Of a stretch of DNA of 64,000 bases, positions 13,038-26,100 are shown piece by piece (positions within the stretch are counted from its first letter, which is position 1; every line of letters begins with the position of its first letter). A program made the translations under genes and the position numbers. Origin of the DNA: Megamerina dolium (Eukaryota > Arthropoda > Insecta > Diptera > Megamerinidae); NCBI GenBank assembly GCA_963854835.1, contig OY978525.1, positions 51,567,429 to 51,631,428 on the forward strand, written 5' to 3'. A model generated the notes under the pieces. The model did no database searches, had not been told where the DNA came from, and worked only from the letters and a program-made list of their open reading frames with translations.

Positions 13038-13543
13038 TTCAAAAACAAGTAAATATAAAATTCATTATTTTCATTAAAAAATCGTGAAAAATACAGATTT
13101 TAGCCGAAATATACTGTTTTGAGGAGGCTTGAACAAGTTAATTTAAAATCATGATTTTCACTAAAAAGCTTGAAAAATACAGATTGTAACCGAAATATAT
13201 TGTTTTGAGGAGGCTTGAACAAGTGAATTCAAAACACATTTTTTCTTCTAAAAATCGTGAAAAATACAGATTGTAGCCGAAATATATTATTTCAAAAACA
13301 AGTAAATATAAAATTCATAATTTTCATTAAAAAATCGTGAAAAATACAGATTTTAGCCGAAATATACTGTTTTGAGGAGGCTTGAACAAGTTAATTTAAA
13401 ATCATGATTTTCACTAAAAAGCTTGAAAAATACAGATTGTAACCGAAATATATTGTTTTGAGGAGGCTTGAACAAGTAAATTCAAAACACATTTTTTCTT
13501 CTAAAAATCGTGAAAAATACAGATTGTAGCCGAAATATACTGT
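13038..13543. repeat. 253-bp trimer, two tandem copies
   Basis: The ttcaaaaacaagtaaatata marker starts at 13038 and 13291, exactly 253 bp apart. Each unit includes the monomer carrying the perfect palindrome aaaatcatgatttt (13145-13158 and 13398-13411). The same pair of 253-bp units recurs at 14711 and 15484. Confidence 0.9.
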
Positions 13544-13868
13544 TTTGAGGAGGCTTGAACAAGTAAATTCAAAACACATTATTTCTTCTACAAATCGTGA
13601 AAAATACAGATTGTGGCCGAAATATATTTTTTTGAAGGGGCTTGAACAAGTAAATTCAAAATCCACTATTTTCACTAAAAATCGTGAAAAATACAGTTTG
13701 TGGCCGAAACATATTGTTTTGAAGGGGCTTGAACAAGTAAATCCAAAATCCATAACATAATTTTCATTAAAGAAACGTGAAAAATACAGATTGTGGCCGA
13801 AATATATTGTTTTGAAGGGGCGTGAACAAGTAAATTCAAAATCCATAACATAATTTTCATTAAAGAAA

Positions 13869-14588
13869 CGTGAAAAATACAGATTGTGGCCGAAATATAT
13901 TGTTTTGAAGGGGCGTGAACAAGTAAATTCAAAATCCACTATTTTCACTAAAAATCGTGAAAAATACAGTTTGTGGCCGAAACATATTGTTTTGAAGGGG
14001 CTTGAACAAGTAAATTCAAAATCCATAACAAAATTTTCATTAAAGAAACGTGAAAAATACAGATTGTGGCCGAAATATATTGTTTTGAAGGGGCGTGAAC
14101 AAGTAAATTCAAAATCCACTATTTTCATTAAAAATCGTGAAAAATAGAGTTTGTGGCAGAAACATATTGTTTTGAAGGGGCTTGAACAAGTAAATCCAAA
14201 ATCCATAACATAATTTTCATTAAAGAAACGTGAAAAATACAGATTGTGGCCGAAATATATTGTTTTGAAGGGGCGTGAACAAGTAAATTCAAAATCCACT
14301 ATTTTCACTAAAAATCGTGAAAAATACAGTTTGTGGCAGAAACATATTGTTTTGAAGGGGTTTGAACAAGTAAATCCAAAATCCATAACATAATTTTCAT
14401 TAAAGAAACGTGAAAAATACAGATTGTGGCCGAAATATATTGTTTTGAAGGGGCGTGAACAAGTAAATTCAAAATCCACTATTTTCACTAAAAATCGTGA
14501 AAAATACAGTTTGTGGCCGAAACATATTGTTTTGAAGGGGCTTGAACAAGTAAATCCAAAATCCATAACATAATTTTCATTAAAGAAA
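13869..14588. repeat. 180-bp dimer (87+93), four tandem copies
   Basis: The gaaacgtgaaaaatacag anchors are at 13869, 14049, 14229, 14409 and 14589, a period of exactly 180 bp over four complete units. The intervening tcgtg anchors are at 13956, 14136, 14316 and 14496. Each unit is one 93-bp monomer (ccataacataatttt tail) plus one 87-bp monomer (ccactattttcac tail). Two more 93-bp monomers precede it (13683, 13776). Copies differ at a few bases, such as tggcaga versus tggccga in the box. Both lengths are multiples of three, which is why the longest stop-free stretch in the window (422 codons, minus strand, 13391-14659) lies across this block. Confidence 0.95.
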
Positions 14589-14710
14589 CGTGAAAAATAC
14601 AGATTGTGGCCGAAACATATTGTTTTGAAGGGGCTTGAACAAGTAAATTCAAAACACATTTTTTCTTCTACAAATCGTGAAAAATACAGATTGTGGCCGA
14701 AATATATTAT

Positions 14711-15216
14711 TTCAAAAACAAGTAAATATAAAATTCATTATTTTCATTAAAAAATCGTGAAAAATACAGATTTTAGCCGAAATATACTGTTTTGAGGAGG
14801 CTTGAACAAGTTAATTTAAAATCATGATTTTCACTAAAAAGCTTGAAAAATACAGATTGTAACCGAAATATATTGTTTTGAGGAGGCTTGAACAAGTAAA
14901 TTCAAAACACATTTTTTCTTCTAAAAATCGTGAAAAATACAGATTGTAGCCGAAATATATTATTTCAAAAACAAGCAAATATAAAATTCATAATTTTCAT
15001 TAAAAAATCGTGAAAAATACAGATTTTAGCCGAAATATACTGTTTTGAGGAGGCTTGAACAAGTTAATTTAAAATCATGATTTTCACTAAAAAGCTTGAA
15101 AAATACAGATTGTAACCGAAATATATTGTTTTGAGGAGGCTTGAACAAGTAAATTCAAAACACATTTTTTCTTCTAAAAATCGTGAAAAATACAGATTGT
15201 AGCCGAAATATATTTT
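14711..15216. repeat. 253-bp trimer, two tandem copies
   Basis: The ttcaaaaacaagtaaatata-type marker starts at 14711 and 14964 (aagcaaatata in the second), exactly 253 bp apart. Content and order match 13038-13543, 1673 bp to the left. Confidence 0.9.
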
Positions 15217-15483
15217 TTTGAAGGGGCTTGAACAAGTAAATTCAAAATCCACTATTTTCAATAAAAATCGTGAAAAATACAGTTTGTGGCCGAAACATAT
15301 TGTTTTGAAGGGGCTTGAACAAGTAAATCCAAAATCCATAACATAATTTTCATTAAAGAAACGTGAAAAATACAGATTGTGGCCGAAATATATTGTTTTG
15401 AAGGGGCTTGAACAAGTAAATTCAAAACACATTTTTTCTTCTACAAATCGTGAAAAATACAGATTGTGGCCGAAATATATTAT

Positions 15484-15900
15484 TTCAAAAACAAGTAAAT
15501 ATAAAATTCATTATTTTCATTAAAAAATCGTGAAAAATACAGATTTTAGCCGAAATATACTGTTTTGAGGAGGCGTGAACAAGTTAATTTAAAATCATGA
15601 TTTTCACTAAAAAGCTTGAAAAATACAGATTGTAACCGAAATATATTGTTTTGAGGAGGCTTGAACAAGTAAATTCAAAACACATTTTTTCTTCTAAAAA
15701 TCGTGAAAAATACAGATTGTAGCCGAAATATATTATTTCAAAAACAAGTAAATATAAAATTCATAATTTTCATTGAACAAGTTAATTTAAAATCATGATT
15801 TTCACTAAAAAGCTTGAAAAATACAGATTGTAACCGAAATATATTGTTTTGAGGAGGCTTGAACAAGTAAATTCAAAACACATTTTTTCTTCTAAAAATC
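15484..15900. repeat. 253-bp trimer, one full and one deleted copy
   Basis: The markers are at 15484 and 15737 (253 bp). The second copy is interrupted at 15774/15775, where cataattttcatt joins gaacaagttaattt directly. Compared with the equivalent place at 13.3 kb, about 80 bp (the rest of that monomer up to gaacaag) are absent. Confidence 0.88.
15771..15780. other. Deletion junction within a trimer
   Basis: The bases catt|gaacaa mark the loss of roughly one monomer relative to 13320-13400 and 15000-15075. The sequence regains normal register at once on the right, as expected for replication slippage or intrastrand exchange between neighbouring monomers. Confidence 0.8.
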
Positions 15901-16784
15901 GTGAAAAATACAGATTGTGGCCGAAATATATTTTTTTGAAGGGGCTTGAACAAGTAAATTCAAAATCCACTATTTTCACTAAAAATCGTGAAAAATACAG
16001 TTTGTGGCCGAAACATATTGTTTTGAAGGGGCTTGAACAAGTAAATCCAAAATCCATAACATAATTTTCATTAAAGAAACGTGAAAAATACAGATTGTGG
16101 CCGAAATATATTGTTTTGAAGGGGCGTGAACAAGTAAATTCAAAATCCACTATTTTCACTAAAAATCGTGAAAAATACAGATTGTGGCCGAAATATACTG
16201 TTTTGAGGAGGCTTGAACAAGGAAATTCAAAATCTATTATGTTCATTAAAAAATCGTGAATAAACAGATTGTAGCCGAAATATATTGTTTGAAAAACAAG
16301 TAAATTTAAAATCCATTATGTTCATTAAAAAATCGTAACAAATACAGATTGGGCCCGATATGTATTGTTTTGATGGGGCTTGAACAAGTAATTTAAAATA
16401 CAGTATTTTCATTAAAAATCGTGCAAAATACAGATTGTGGCCGAAATATATTGTTTTGAAGAGGCTTGAACAAGTAAATTCAAAGTGCATTATTTTCATT
16501 AAAAAATCGTGAAAAATACAGATTGTAGCCGAAATATATTGTTTGAAAAACAAGTAAATTTAAAAACCATTATGTTCATTAAAAAAAATAACAAATACAG
16601 ATTGGGCCCGAAATGTATTGTTTTGAAGGGGCTTGAACAAGTAATTTAAAATACATTATATTCATTAAAAATCGTGTAAAATACAGATTTTGAAAATCGT
16701 GAAAAATACAGATTGTAGCCGAAATATATTTTTTTGAAGGGGCTTGGACAAGTAATTTCAAAATCCACTATTTTCACTAAAAAT

Positions 16785-17144
16785 CGTGAAAAATACAGTT
16801 TGTGGCCGAAACGTATTGTTTTGAAGGGGCTTGAACAAGTAAATCCAAAACCCATAACATAATTTTCATTAAAAAAACGTGAAAAATACAGATTGTGGCC
16901 GAAATATATTGTTTTGAAGGGGCGTGAACAAGTAAATTCAAAATCCACTATTTTCACTAAAAATCGTGAAAAATACAGTTTGTGGCAGAAACATATTGTT
17001 TTGAAGGGGCTTGAACAAGTAAATCCAAAATCCATAACATAATTTTCATTAAAGAAACGTGAAAAATACAGATTGTGGCCGAAATATATTGTTTTGAAGG
17101 GGCGTGAACAAGTAAATTTAAAATCCGCTATTTTCACTAAAAAT
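16785..17144. repeat. 180-bp dimer, two copies ending in a chimeric junction
   Basis: The cgtg anchors at 16785, 16878, 16965 and 17058 alternate 93, 87 and 93 bp, as in the 13.9-14.6-kb block. The run ends at about 17144, where ctaaaaatca is followed by tttcattaaaaaatcgtgaa. A tail and a second anchor are thus placed side by side without the ccgaaat box, marking a join to the cgtcag family. Confidence 0.85.
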
Positions 17145-20100
17145 CATTTCATTAAAAAATCGTGAATAATACAGATTGTAGCCGAAATATACTGTTTTGA
17201 GGAGGCTTGAACAAGGAAATTCAAAATCTATTATGTCAATTAAAAAATCGTCAGAAATACAGATTGTAGCCGAAATATATTGTTTTGAAAGGGCTTGAGC
17301 AAGTAAATTCAAAATCCACTATTTTCACTAAAAATCGTGAAAAATACAGTTTGTGGCCGAAACATTTTGTTTTGAAGGGGCTTGAACAACTAAATCCAAA
17401 ATCCATAACATAATTTTCATTAAAAAAACGTGAAAAATACAGATTGTGGCCGAAATATATTGTTTTGAAGGGGCGTGAACAAGTAAATTCAAAATCCACT
17501 ATTTTCACTAAAAATCGTGAAAAATACAGATTGTGTCGGAAACATATTGTTTTGAAGGGGCTTGAACAAGTAAATCCAAAATCCTTAATTTTCATTAAAA
17601 ATCGTGAAAAATACAGATTGTGGTCGAGATATATTGTTTGAAAAACAAGTAAATTTAAAATCCATTATGTTCATTAAAAAATCGTAACAAATACAGATAG
17701 GGCCCGAAATGTATTGTTTTGAAGGGGCTTGAACAAGTAATTTAAAATACATTATATTCATTAAAAATCGTGTAAAATACAGATTTTGAAAATCGTGAAA
17801 AATACAGATTGTAGCCGAAATATATTTTTTTGAAGGGGCTTGGACAAGTAATTTCAAAATCCACTATTTTCACTAAAAATAGTGAAAAATACAGTTTGTG
17901 GCCGAAACATATTGTTTTGAAGGGGCTTGAACAAGTAAATCCAAAATCCATAACATAATTTTCATTAAAAATCGTGCAAAATACAGATTGTGGCCGAAAT
18001 ATATTGTTTTGAAGAGGCTTGAACAAGTAAATTCAAAGTGCATTATTTTCATTAAAAAATCGTGAAAAATACAGATTGTAGCCGAAATATATTGTTTGAA
18101 AAACAAGTAAATTTAAAATCCATTATGTTCATTAAAAAAAAGTAACAAATACAGATTGGGCCCGAAATGTATTGTTTTGAAGGGGCTTGAACAAGTAAAT
18201 TCAAAACACATTATTTCTACTAAAAATCGTGAAAAATACAGATTGTAACCGAAATATACTGTTTTGAGGAGGCTTGAACAAGTTAATTCAAATCCATTAT
18301 TTTCACTAAAAATCTTGAAAAATACTGAGTGTAACCAAAATATATTGTTTTGAGGAGGCTTGAACAAGTAAATTCAAAACACATTTTTTCTTCTACAAAT
18401 CGTGAAAAATACAGATTGTGGCCGAAATATATTATTTCAAAAACAAGTAAATATATAGTTCATTATTTTCATTAAAAAATCGTGAAAAATACAGATTTTA
18501 GCCGAAATATACTGTTTTGAGCAGGCTTGAACAAGTTAATTTAAAATCATGATTTTCACTAAAAAGCTTGAAAAATACAGATTGTAACCGAAATATATTG
18601 TTTTGAGGAGGCTTGAACAAGTAAATTCAAAACACATTTTTTCTTCTAAAAATCGTGAAAAATACAGATTGTAGCCGAAATATACTGTTTTGAGGAGGCT
18701 TGAACAAGTAAATTCAAAACACATTATTTCTTCTACAAATCGTGAAAAATACAGATTGTGGCCGAAATATATTTTTTTGAATGGGCTTGAACAAGTATAT
18801 TCAAAATCCACTATTTTCACTAAAAATCGTGAAAAATACAGTTTGTGGCCGAAACATATTGTTTTGAAGGGGCTTGAACAAGTAAATCCAAAATCCATAA
18901 CATAATTTTCATTAAAGAAACGTGAAAAATACAGATTGTGGCCGAAATATATTGTTTTGAAGGGGCGTGAACAAGTAAATTCAAAATCCACTATTTTCAC
19001 TAAAAATCGTGAAAAATACAGATTGTGGCCGAAATAAACTGTTTTGAGGAGGCTTGAACAAGGAAATTCAAAATCTATTATGTTCATTAAAAAATCGTGA
19101 AAAAACAGATTGTAGCCGAAATATATTGTTTGAAAAATAAGTAAATTTAAAATCCATTATGTTCATTAAAAAATCGTAACAAATACAAATTGGGCCCGAT
19201 ATGTATTGTTTTGAAGGGGCTTGAACAAGTAATTTAAAATACATTATATTCATTAAAAATCGTGTAAAATACAGATTTTGAAAATCGTGAAAAATACAGA
19301 TTGTAGCCGAAATATATTTTTTTGAAGGGGCTTGGACAAGTAATTTCAAAATCCACTATTTTCACTAAAAATAGTGAAAAATACAGTTTGTGGCCGAAAC
19401 ATATTGTTTTGAAGGGGCTTGAACAAGTAAATGCAAAATCCATAACATAATTTTCATTAAAAATCGTGCAAAATACAGATTGTGGCCGAAATATATTGTT
19501 TTGAAGAGGCTTGAACAAGTAAATTCAAAGTGCATTATTTTCATTAAAAAATCGTGAAAAATACAGATTGTGGCCGAAACATATTGTTTTGAAGGGACTT
19601 GAACAAGTAAATCCAAATCCATAACATAATTTTCATTAAAAAAACGTAAAAAATACAGATTGTGGCCGAAATATATTGTTTTGAAGGGGCGTGAACAAGT
19701 AAATTCAAAATCCACTATTTTCACTAAAAACCGTGAAAAATACAGATTGTGGCCGAAACATATTGTTTTGAAGGGACTTGAACAAGTAAATCCAAATCCA
19801 TAATTTTCATTAAAAATCGTGAAAAATACAGATTGTGGCCGAAATATATTGTTTGAAAAACAAGTAAATTTAAAATCCATTATGTTCATTAAAAAATCGT
19901 AACAAACACAGATTGGGCCCGAAATGTATTGTTTTGATGGGGCTTGAACAAGTAATTTAAAATACAGTATTTTCATTAAAAATCGTGCAAAATACAGATT
20001 GTGGCCGAAATATATTGTTTTGAAGAGGCTTGAACAAGTAAATTCAAAGTGCATTATTTTCATTAAAAAATCGTGAAAAATACAGATTGTAGCCGAAATA

Positions 20101-21156
20101 TATTGTGTGAAAAACAAGTAAATTTAAAAACCATTATGTTCATTAAAAAAAATAACAAATACAGATTGGGCCCGAAATGTATTGTTTTGAAGGGGCTTGA
20201 ACAAGTAATTTAAAATACATTATATTCATTAAAAATCGTGTAAAATACAGATTTTGAAAATCGTGAAAAATACAGATTGTAGCCGAAATATATTTTTTCA
20301 AAAACAAGTAAATATAAAATCCATTGTTTTCATTTAAAAATCGTGAAAAATACAGATTGTAGTCGAAATACATTGTTTCAAAAACAAGTAAATATAAAAT
20401 CCATTGTTTTCATTTAAAAATCGTGAAAAATACAGATTGTAGTCGAAATATATTGTTTCAAAAACAAGTAAATATAAATCCATTATTTTCATTTATTTCA
20501 CTAAAAAGCTTGAAAATTACAGATTGTGGCCGAAATATATTGTTTTGAAGGGGCTTGAACAAGTAAATCCAAAATCTACTATTTTCACTAAAAATAGTGA
20601 AAAATATAGTTTGTGGCCGAAACATATTGTTTTGAAGGGGCTTGAACAAGTAAAAACTCAAAATCCAAAATTTTCATTAAAATTCGTGAAAAATACAGAT
20701 TGTGGCCGAAATATACTGTTTTGAGGAGGCTTGAACAAGGAAATTCAAACCACATTATTTCTTCTAAAAATCGTGAAAAAAACAGATTGTGGTCGAAATA
20801 TATTGTTTTGAAGGGGCTTGAACAAGTAAAAACTCAAAATCCATTATTTTCACTGAAAATCGTCAAAAATACAGATTGTATCCGAAATATACTGTTTTGA
20901 GGAGGCTTGAACAAGTTATTTTAAAATCCATGATTTTCACTAAAAAGCTTGAAAAATACAGATTGTAACCGAAATATATTGTTTTGAGGAGGCTAGAACA
21001 AGTAAATTCAAAACACATTTTTTCTTCTAAAAATCGTGAAAAATACAGATTGTAGCCGAAATATACTGTTTTGAGGAGGCTTGAACAAGTAAATTCAAAA
21101 CACATTATTTCTTCTACAAATCGTGAAAAATACAGATTGTGGCCGAAATATATTTT

Positions 21157-21172
21157 TTTGAGAACAAGTAAA
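21157..21172. other. Shortened monomer (tatttttttgagaacaag)
   Basis: The segment between the box and aacaagtaaattc is reduced to ttttttgag. The usual gaaggggcttg stretch is missing. The identical form at about 26875 in the second 5.72-kb copy shows that the event predates that duplication. Confidence 0.75.
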
Positions 21173-21550
21173 TTCAAAATCCACTTTTTTCACTAAAAAT
21201 CGTGAAAAACACCGTTTGTGGCAGAAACATATTGTTTTGAAGGGGCTTGAACAAGTAAATCCAAAATCCATAACATAATTTTTATTAAAAAAACGCAAAA
21301 AATACAGAGTGTGGCCGAAATATATTGTTTTGAAGAGGCTTGAACTAGTAAATTCAAACTCCATTATTTTCACTAAAAAGCTTGAAAAATACTGATTGTA
21401 ACCGAAATATATTGTTTTGAGGAGGCTTGAACAAGTAAATTCAAAACACATTTTTTCTTCTAAAAATCGTGAAAAATACAGATTGTAGCCGAAATATACT
21501 GTTTTGAGGAGGCTTGAACAAGTAAATTCAAAACACATTATTTCTTCTAC

Positions 21551-22790
21551 AAATCGTGAAAAATACAGATTGTGGCCGAAATATATTTTTTTGAAGGGGC
21601 TTGAACAAGTAAATTCAAAATCCACTATTTTCACTAAAAATCGTGAAAAATACTGAATGTGGCCGAAATATATTATTTTGAGGAGGCTCGAACAAGTAAA
21701 TTCAAAACACATTATTTTTTCTAAAAATCGTAAAAAATACAGATTATGGTCGATATATATTGTTTTGATGGGGCTTGAAAAAGTAAATCCAAAATCCATT
21801 ATTTTCATTAAAAATCGTGAAAAATACAGATTGTGGCCGAAATATATTGTTTTGAAGGGGCTTGAACAAGTAAATTCAAAATCCATTATTTTTTTCTAAA
21901 AATCGTGAAAAATACAGATTGTAGCCGAAATATACTGTTTTGAGGAGGCTTGAACAAGTAAATTCAAAAGACATTATTTCTATTATTTCTTCTAAAAATC
22001 GTGTAAAATACAGATTGTGGTCGATATATATTGTGTTGATGGGGCTTGAAAAAGTAAATCCAAAATCCATAATTTTCATTAAAAAAACGTGAAAAATACA
22101 GAGTGTATCCGAAATATATTGTTTTGAAGAGGCTTGAAAAAGTAAATTCAAAATCCACTATTTTCACTAAAAAGCTTGAAAAATACTGATTGTAACCAAA
22201 ATATATTGTTTTGAAGAGGCTTGAACAAGTAAATTCAAAATCCATTATTTTCATTAAAAATCGTGAAAAATACTGAATGTGGCCGAAATATATTATTTTG
22301 AGGAGGCTCGAACAAGTAAATTCAAAACACATTATTTTTTCTAAAAATCGTAAAAAATACAGATTATGGTCGATATATATTGTTTTGATGGGGCTTGAAA
22401 AAGTAAATCCAAAATCCATTATTTTCATTAAAAATCGTGAAAAATACAGATTGTGGCCGAAATATATTGTTTTGAAGGGGCTTGAACAAGTAAATTCAAA
22501 ATCCATTATTTTTTTCTAAAAATCGTGAAAAATACAGATTGTAGCCGAAATATACTGTTTTGAGGAGGCTTGAACAAGTAAATTCAAAAGACATTATTTC
22601 TATTATTTCTTCTAAAAATCGTGTAAAATACAGATTGTGGTCGATATATATTGTGTTGATGGGGCTTGAAAAAGTAAATCCAAAATCCATAATTTTCATT
22701 AAAAAAACGTGAAAAATACAGAGTGTATCCGAAATATATTGTTTTGAAGAGGCTTGAAAAAGTAAATTCAAAATCCACTATTTTCACTAA
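21551..22790. repeat. ~620-bp tandem duplication inside the 5.72-kb unit
   Basis: The marker tactgaatgtggccg is at 21651 and 22271, and all downstream markers repeat at an offset of 620 up to about 22170/22790. This block carries distinctive forms: tattattttgaggaggctcg, a gattatggtcgatatatatt box, and a tail reading gacattatttctattatttc. Copy 2 of the large unit has only one such block (27368 on). The outer limits are approximate because flanking monomers are related. Confidence 0.85.
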
Positions 22791-23100
22791 AAATCGTGAA
22801 AAATACATAGTGTGGCCGATATATATTGTTTTGAATGGGCTTGAAAAAGTATATTTAAAATACATTATGTTCATTAAATATCGTGAAAAATACAGATTAT
22901 TGGCGAAATATATTGTTTTGAAGAGGCTTGAACAAGTAAATTCAAACTCCACTATTTTCACTAAAAATCGTGAAAAATACAGAGTGTGGCCGATATATAT
23001 TGTTTTGAATGGGCCTGAAAAAGTATATTTAAAATACATTATTTTCATTAAATATCGTGAAAAATACAGATTATGGCCGAAATATACTGTTTTGAGGAGG

Positions 23101-26100
23101 CTTGAACAACTAAATCCAAAATCCATAACATAATTTTCATTAAAAAAACGTGAAAAATACAGATTGTGGCCGAAATATATTGTTTTGAAGGGGCGTGAAC
23201 AAGTAAATTCAAAATCCACTATTTTCACTAAAAATCGTGAAAAATACAGATTGTGTCGGAAACATATTGTTTTGAAGGGGCTTGAACAAGTAAATCCAAA
23301 ATCCTTAATTTTCATTAAAAATCGTGAAAAATACAGATTGTGGTCGAGATATATTGTTTGAAAAACAAGTAAATTTAAAATCCATTATGTTCATTAAAAA
23401 ATCGTAACAAATACAGATAGGGCCCGAAATGTATTGTTTTGAAGGGGCTTGAACAAGTAATTTAAAATACATTATATTCATTAAAAATCGTGTAAAATAC
23501 AGATTTTGAAAATCGTGAAAAATACAGATTGTAGCCGAAATATATTTTTTTGAAGGGGCTTGGACAAGTAATTTCAAAATCCACTATTTTCACTAAAAAT
23601 AGTGAAAAATACAGTTTGTGGCCGAAACATATTGTTTTGAAGGGGCTTGAACAAGTAAATCCAAAATCCATAACATAATTTTCATTAAAAATCGTGCAAA
23701 ATACAGATTGTGGCCGAAATATATTGTTTTGAAGAGGCTTGAACAAGTAAATTCAAAGTGCATTATTTTCATTAAAAAATCGTGAAAAATACAGATTGTA
23801 GCCGAAATATATTGTTTGAAAAACAAGTAAATTTAAAATCCATTATGTTCATTAAAAAAAAGTAACAAATACAGATTGGGCCCGAAATGTATTGTTTTGA
23901 AGGGGCTTGAACAAGTAAATTCAAAACACATTATTTCTACTAAAAATCGTGAAAAATACAGATTGTAACCGAAATATACTGTTTTGAGGAGGCTTGAACA
24001 AGTTAATTCAAATCCATTATTTTCACTAAAAATCTTGAAAAATACTGAGTGTAACCAAAATATATTGTTTTGAGGAGGCTTGAACAAGTAAATTCAAAAC
24101 ACATTTTTTCTTCTACAAATCGTGAAAAATACAGATTGTGGCCGAAATATATTATTTCAAAAACAAGTAAATATATAGTTCATTATTTTCATTAAAAAAT
24201 CGTGAAAAATACAGATTTTAGCCGAAATATACTGTTTTGAGCAGGCTTGAACAAGTTAATTTAAAATCATGATTTTCACTAAAAAGCTTGAAAAATACAG
24301 ATTGTAACCGAAATATATTGTTTTGAGGAGGCTTGAACAAGTAAATTCAAAACACATTTTTTCTTCTAAAAATCGTGAAAAATACAGATTGTAGCCGAAA
24401 TATACTGTTTTGAGGAGGCTTGAACAAGTAAATTCAAAACACATTATTTCTTCTACAAATCGTGAAAAATACAGATTGTGGCCGAAATATATTTTTTTGA
24501 AGGGGCTTGAACAAGTAAATTCAAAATCCACTATTTTCACTAAAAATCGTGAAAAATACAGTTTGTGGCCGAAACATATTGTTTTGAAGGGGCTTGAACA
24601 AGTAAATCCAAAATCCATAACATAATTTTCATTAAAGAAACGTGAAAAATACAGATTGTGGCCGAAATATATTGTTTTGAAGGGGCGTGAACAAGTAAAT
24701 TCAAAATCCACTATTTTCACTAAAAATCGTGAAAAATACAGATTGTGGCCGAAATAAACTGTTTTGAGGAGGCTTGAACAAGGAAATTCAAAATCTATTA
24801 TGTTCATTAAAAAATCGTGAAAAAACAGATTGTAGCCGAAATATATTGTTTGAAAAATAAGTAAATTTAAAATCCATTATGTTCATTAAAAAATCGTAAC
24901 AAATACAAATTGGGCCCGATATGTATTGTTTTGAAGGGGCTTGAACAAGTAATTTAAAATACATTATATTCATTAAAAATCGTGTAAAATACAGATTTTG
25001 AAAATCGTGAAAAATACAGATTGTAGCCGAAATATATTTTTTTGAAGGGGCTTGGACAAGTAATTTCAAAATCCACTATTTTCACTAAAAATAGTGAAAA
25101 ATACAGTTTGTGGCCGAAACATATTGTTTTGAAGGGGCTTGAACAAGTAAATGCAAAATCCATAACATAATTTTCATTAAAAATCGTGCAAAATACAGAT
25201 TGTGGCCGAAATATATTGTTTTGAAGAGGCTTGAACAAGTAAATTCAAAGTGCATTATTTTCATTAAAAAATCGTGAAAAATACAGATTGTGGCCGAAAC
25301 ATATTGTTTTGAAGGGACTTGAACAAGTAAATCCAAATCCATAACATAATTTTCATTAAAAAAACGTGAAAAATACAGATTGTGGCCGAAATATATTGTT
25401 TTGAAGGGGCGTGAACAAGTAAATTCAAAATCCACTATTTTCACTAAAAACCGTGAAAAATACAGATTGTGGCCGAAACATATTGTTTTGAAGGGACTTG
25501 AACAAGTAAATCCAAATCCATAATTTTCATTAAAAATCGTGAAAAATACAGATTGTGGCCGAAATATATTGTTTGAAAAACAAGTAAATTTAAAATCCAT
25601 TATGTTCATTAAAAAATCGTAACAAACACAGATTGGGCCCGAAATGTATTGTTTTGATGGGGCTTGAACAAGTAATTTAAAATACAGTATTTTCATTAAA
25701 AATCGTGCAAAATACAGATTGTGGCCGAAATATATTGTTTTGAAGAGGCTTGAACAAGTAAATTCAAAGTGCATTATTTTCATTAAAAAATCGTGAAAAA
25801 TACAGATTGTAGCCGAAATATATTGTGTGAAAAACAAGTAAATTTAAAAACCATTATGTTCATTAAAAAAAATAACAAATACAGATTGGGCCCGGAATGT
25901 ATTGTTTTGAAGGGGCTTGAACAAGTAATTTAAAATACATTATATTCATTAAAAATCGTGTAAAATACAGATTTTGAAAATCGTGAAAAATACAGATTGT
26001 AGCCGAAATATATTTTTTCAAAAACAAGTAAATATAAAATCCATTGTTTTCATTTAAAAATCGTGAAAAATACAGATTGTAGTCGAAATACATTGTTTCA

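Larger units (their letters stand above)
17381..23100. repeat. 5.72-kb HOR, copy 1
   Basis: Base 17381 (cttgaacaactaaatccaaa) corresponds to 23101, an offset of 5720 that holds across at least 3 kb (for example 17585/23305, 18536/24256, 20143/25863). Differences seen by eye are isolated: atgggcttg versus aggggcttg near 18780/24500, acgtaaaaa versus acgtgaaaa near 19647/25367, and cccgaaatg versus cccggaatg. One 2-bp length change falls near 20654/26374 (aaaactc versus atcc). This copy has an additional tandem ~620-bp duplication at 21.55-22.79 kb, absent from copy 2. Confidence 0.93.

Noticed and set aside
13391..14659. 422-codon open frame on the minus strand, and many shorter stop-free frames on both strands with 29-residue repeats
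   Set aside because: Frames are open on both strands over the same bases, the period equals the satellite monomer, and the frame is lost wherever 80- or 86-bp monomers occur. There is no promoter, no splice signal and no conserved unit outside the repeat. These are explained by monomer lengths divisible by three in A+T-rich DNA.
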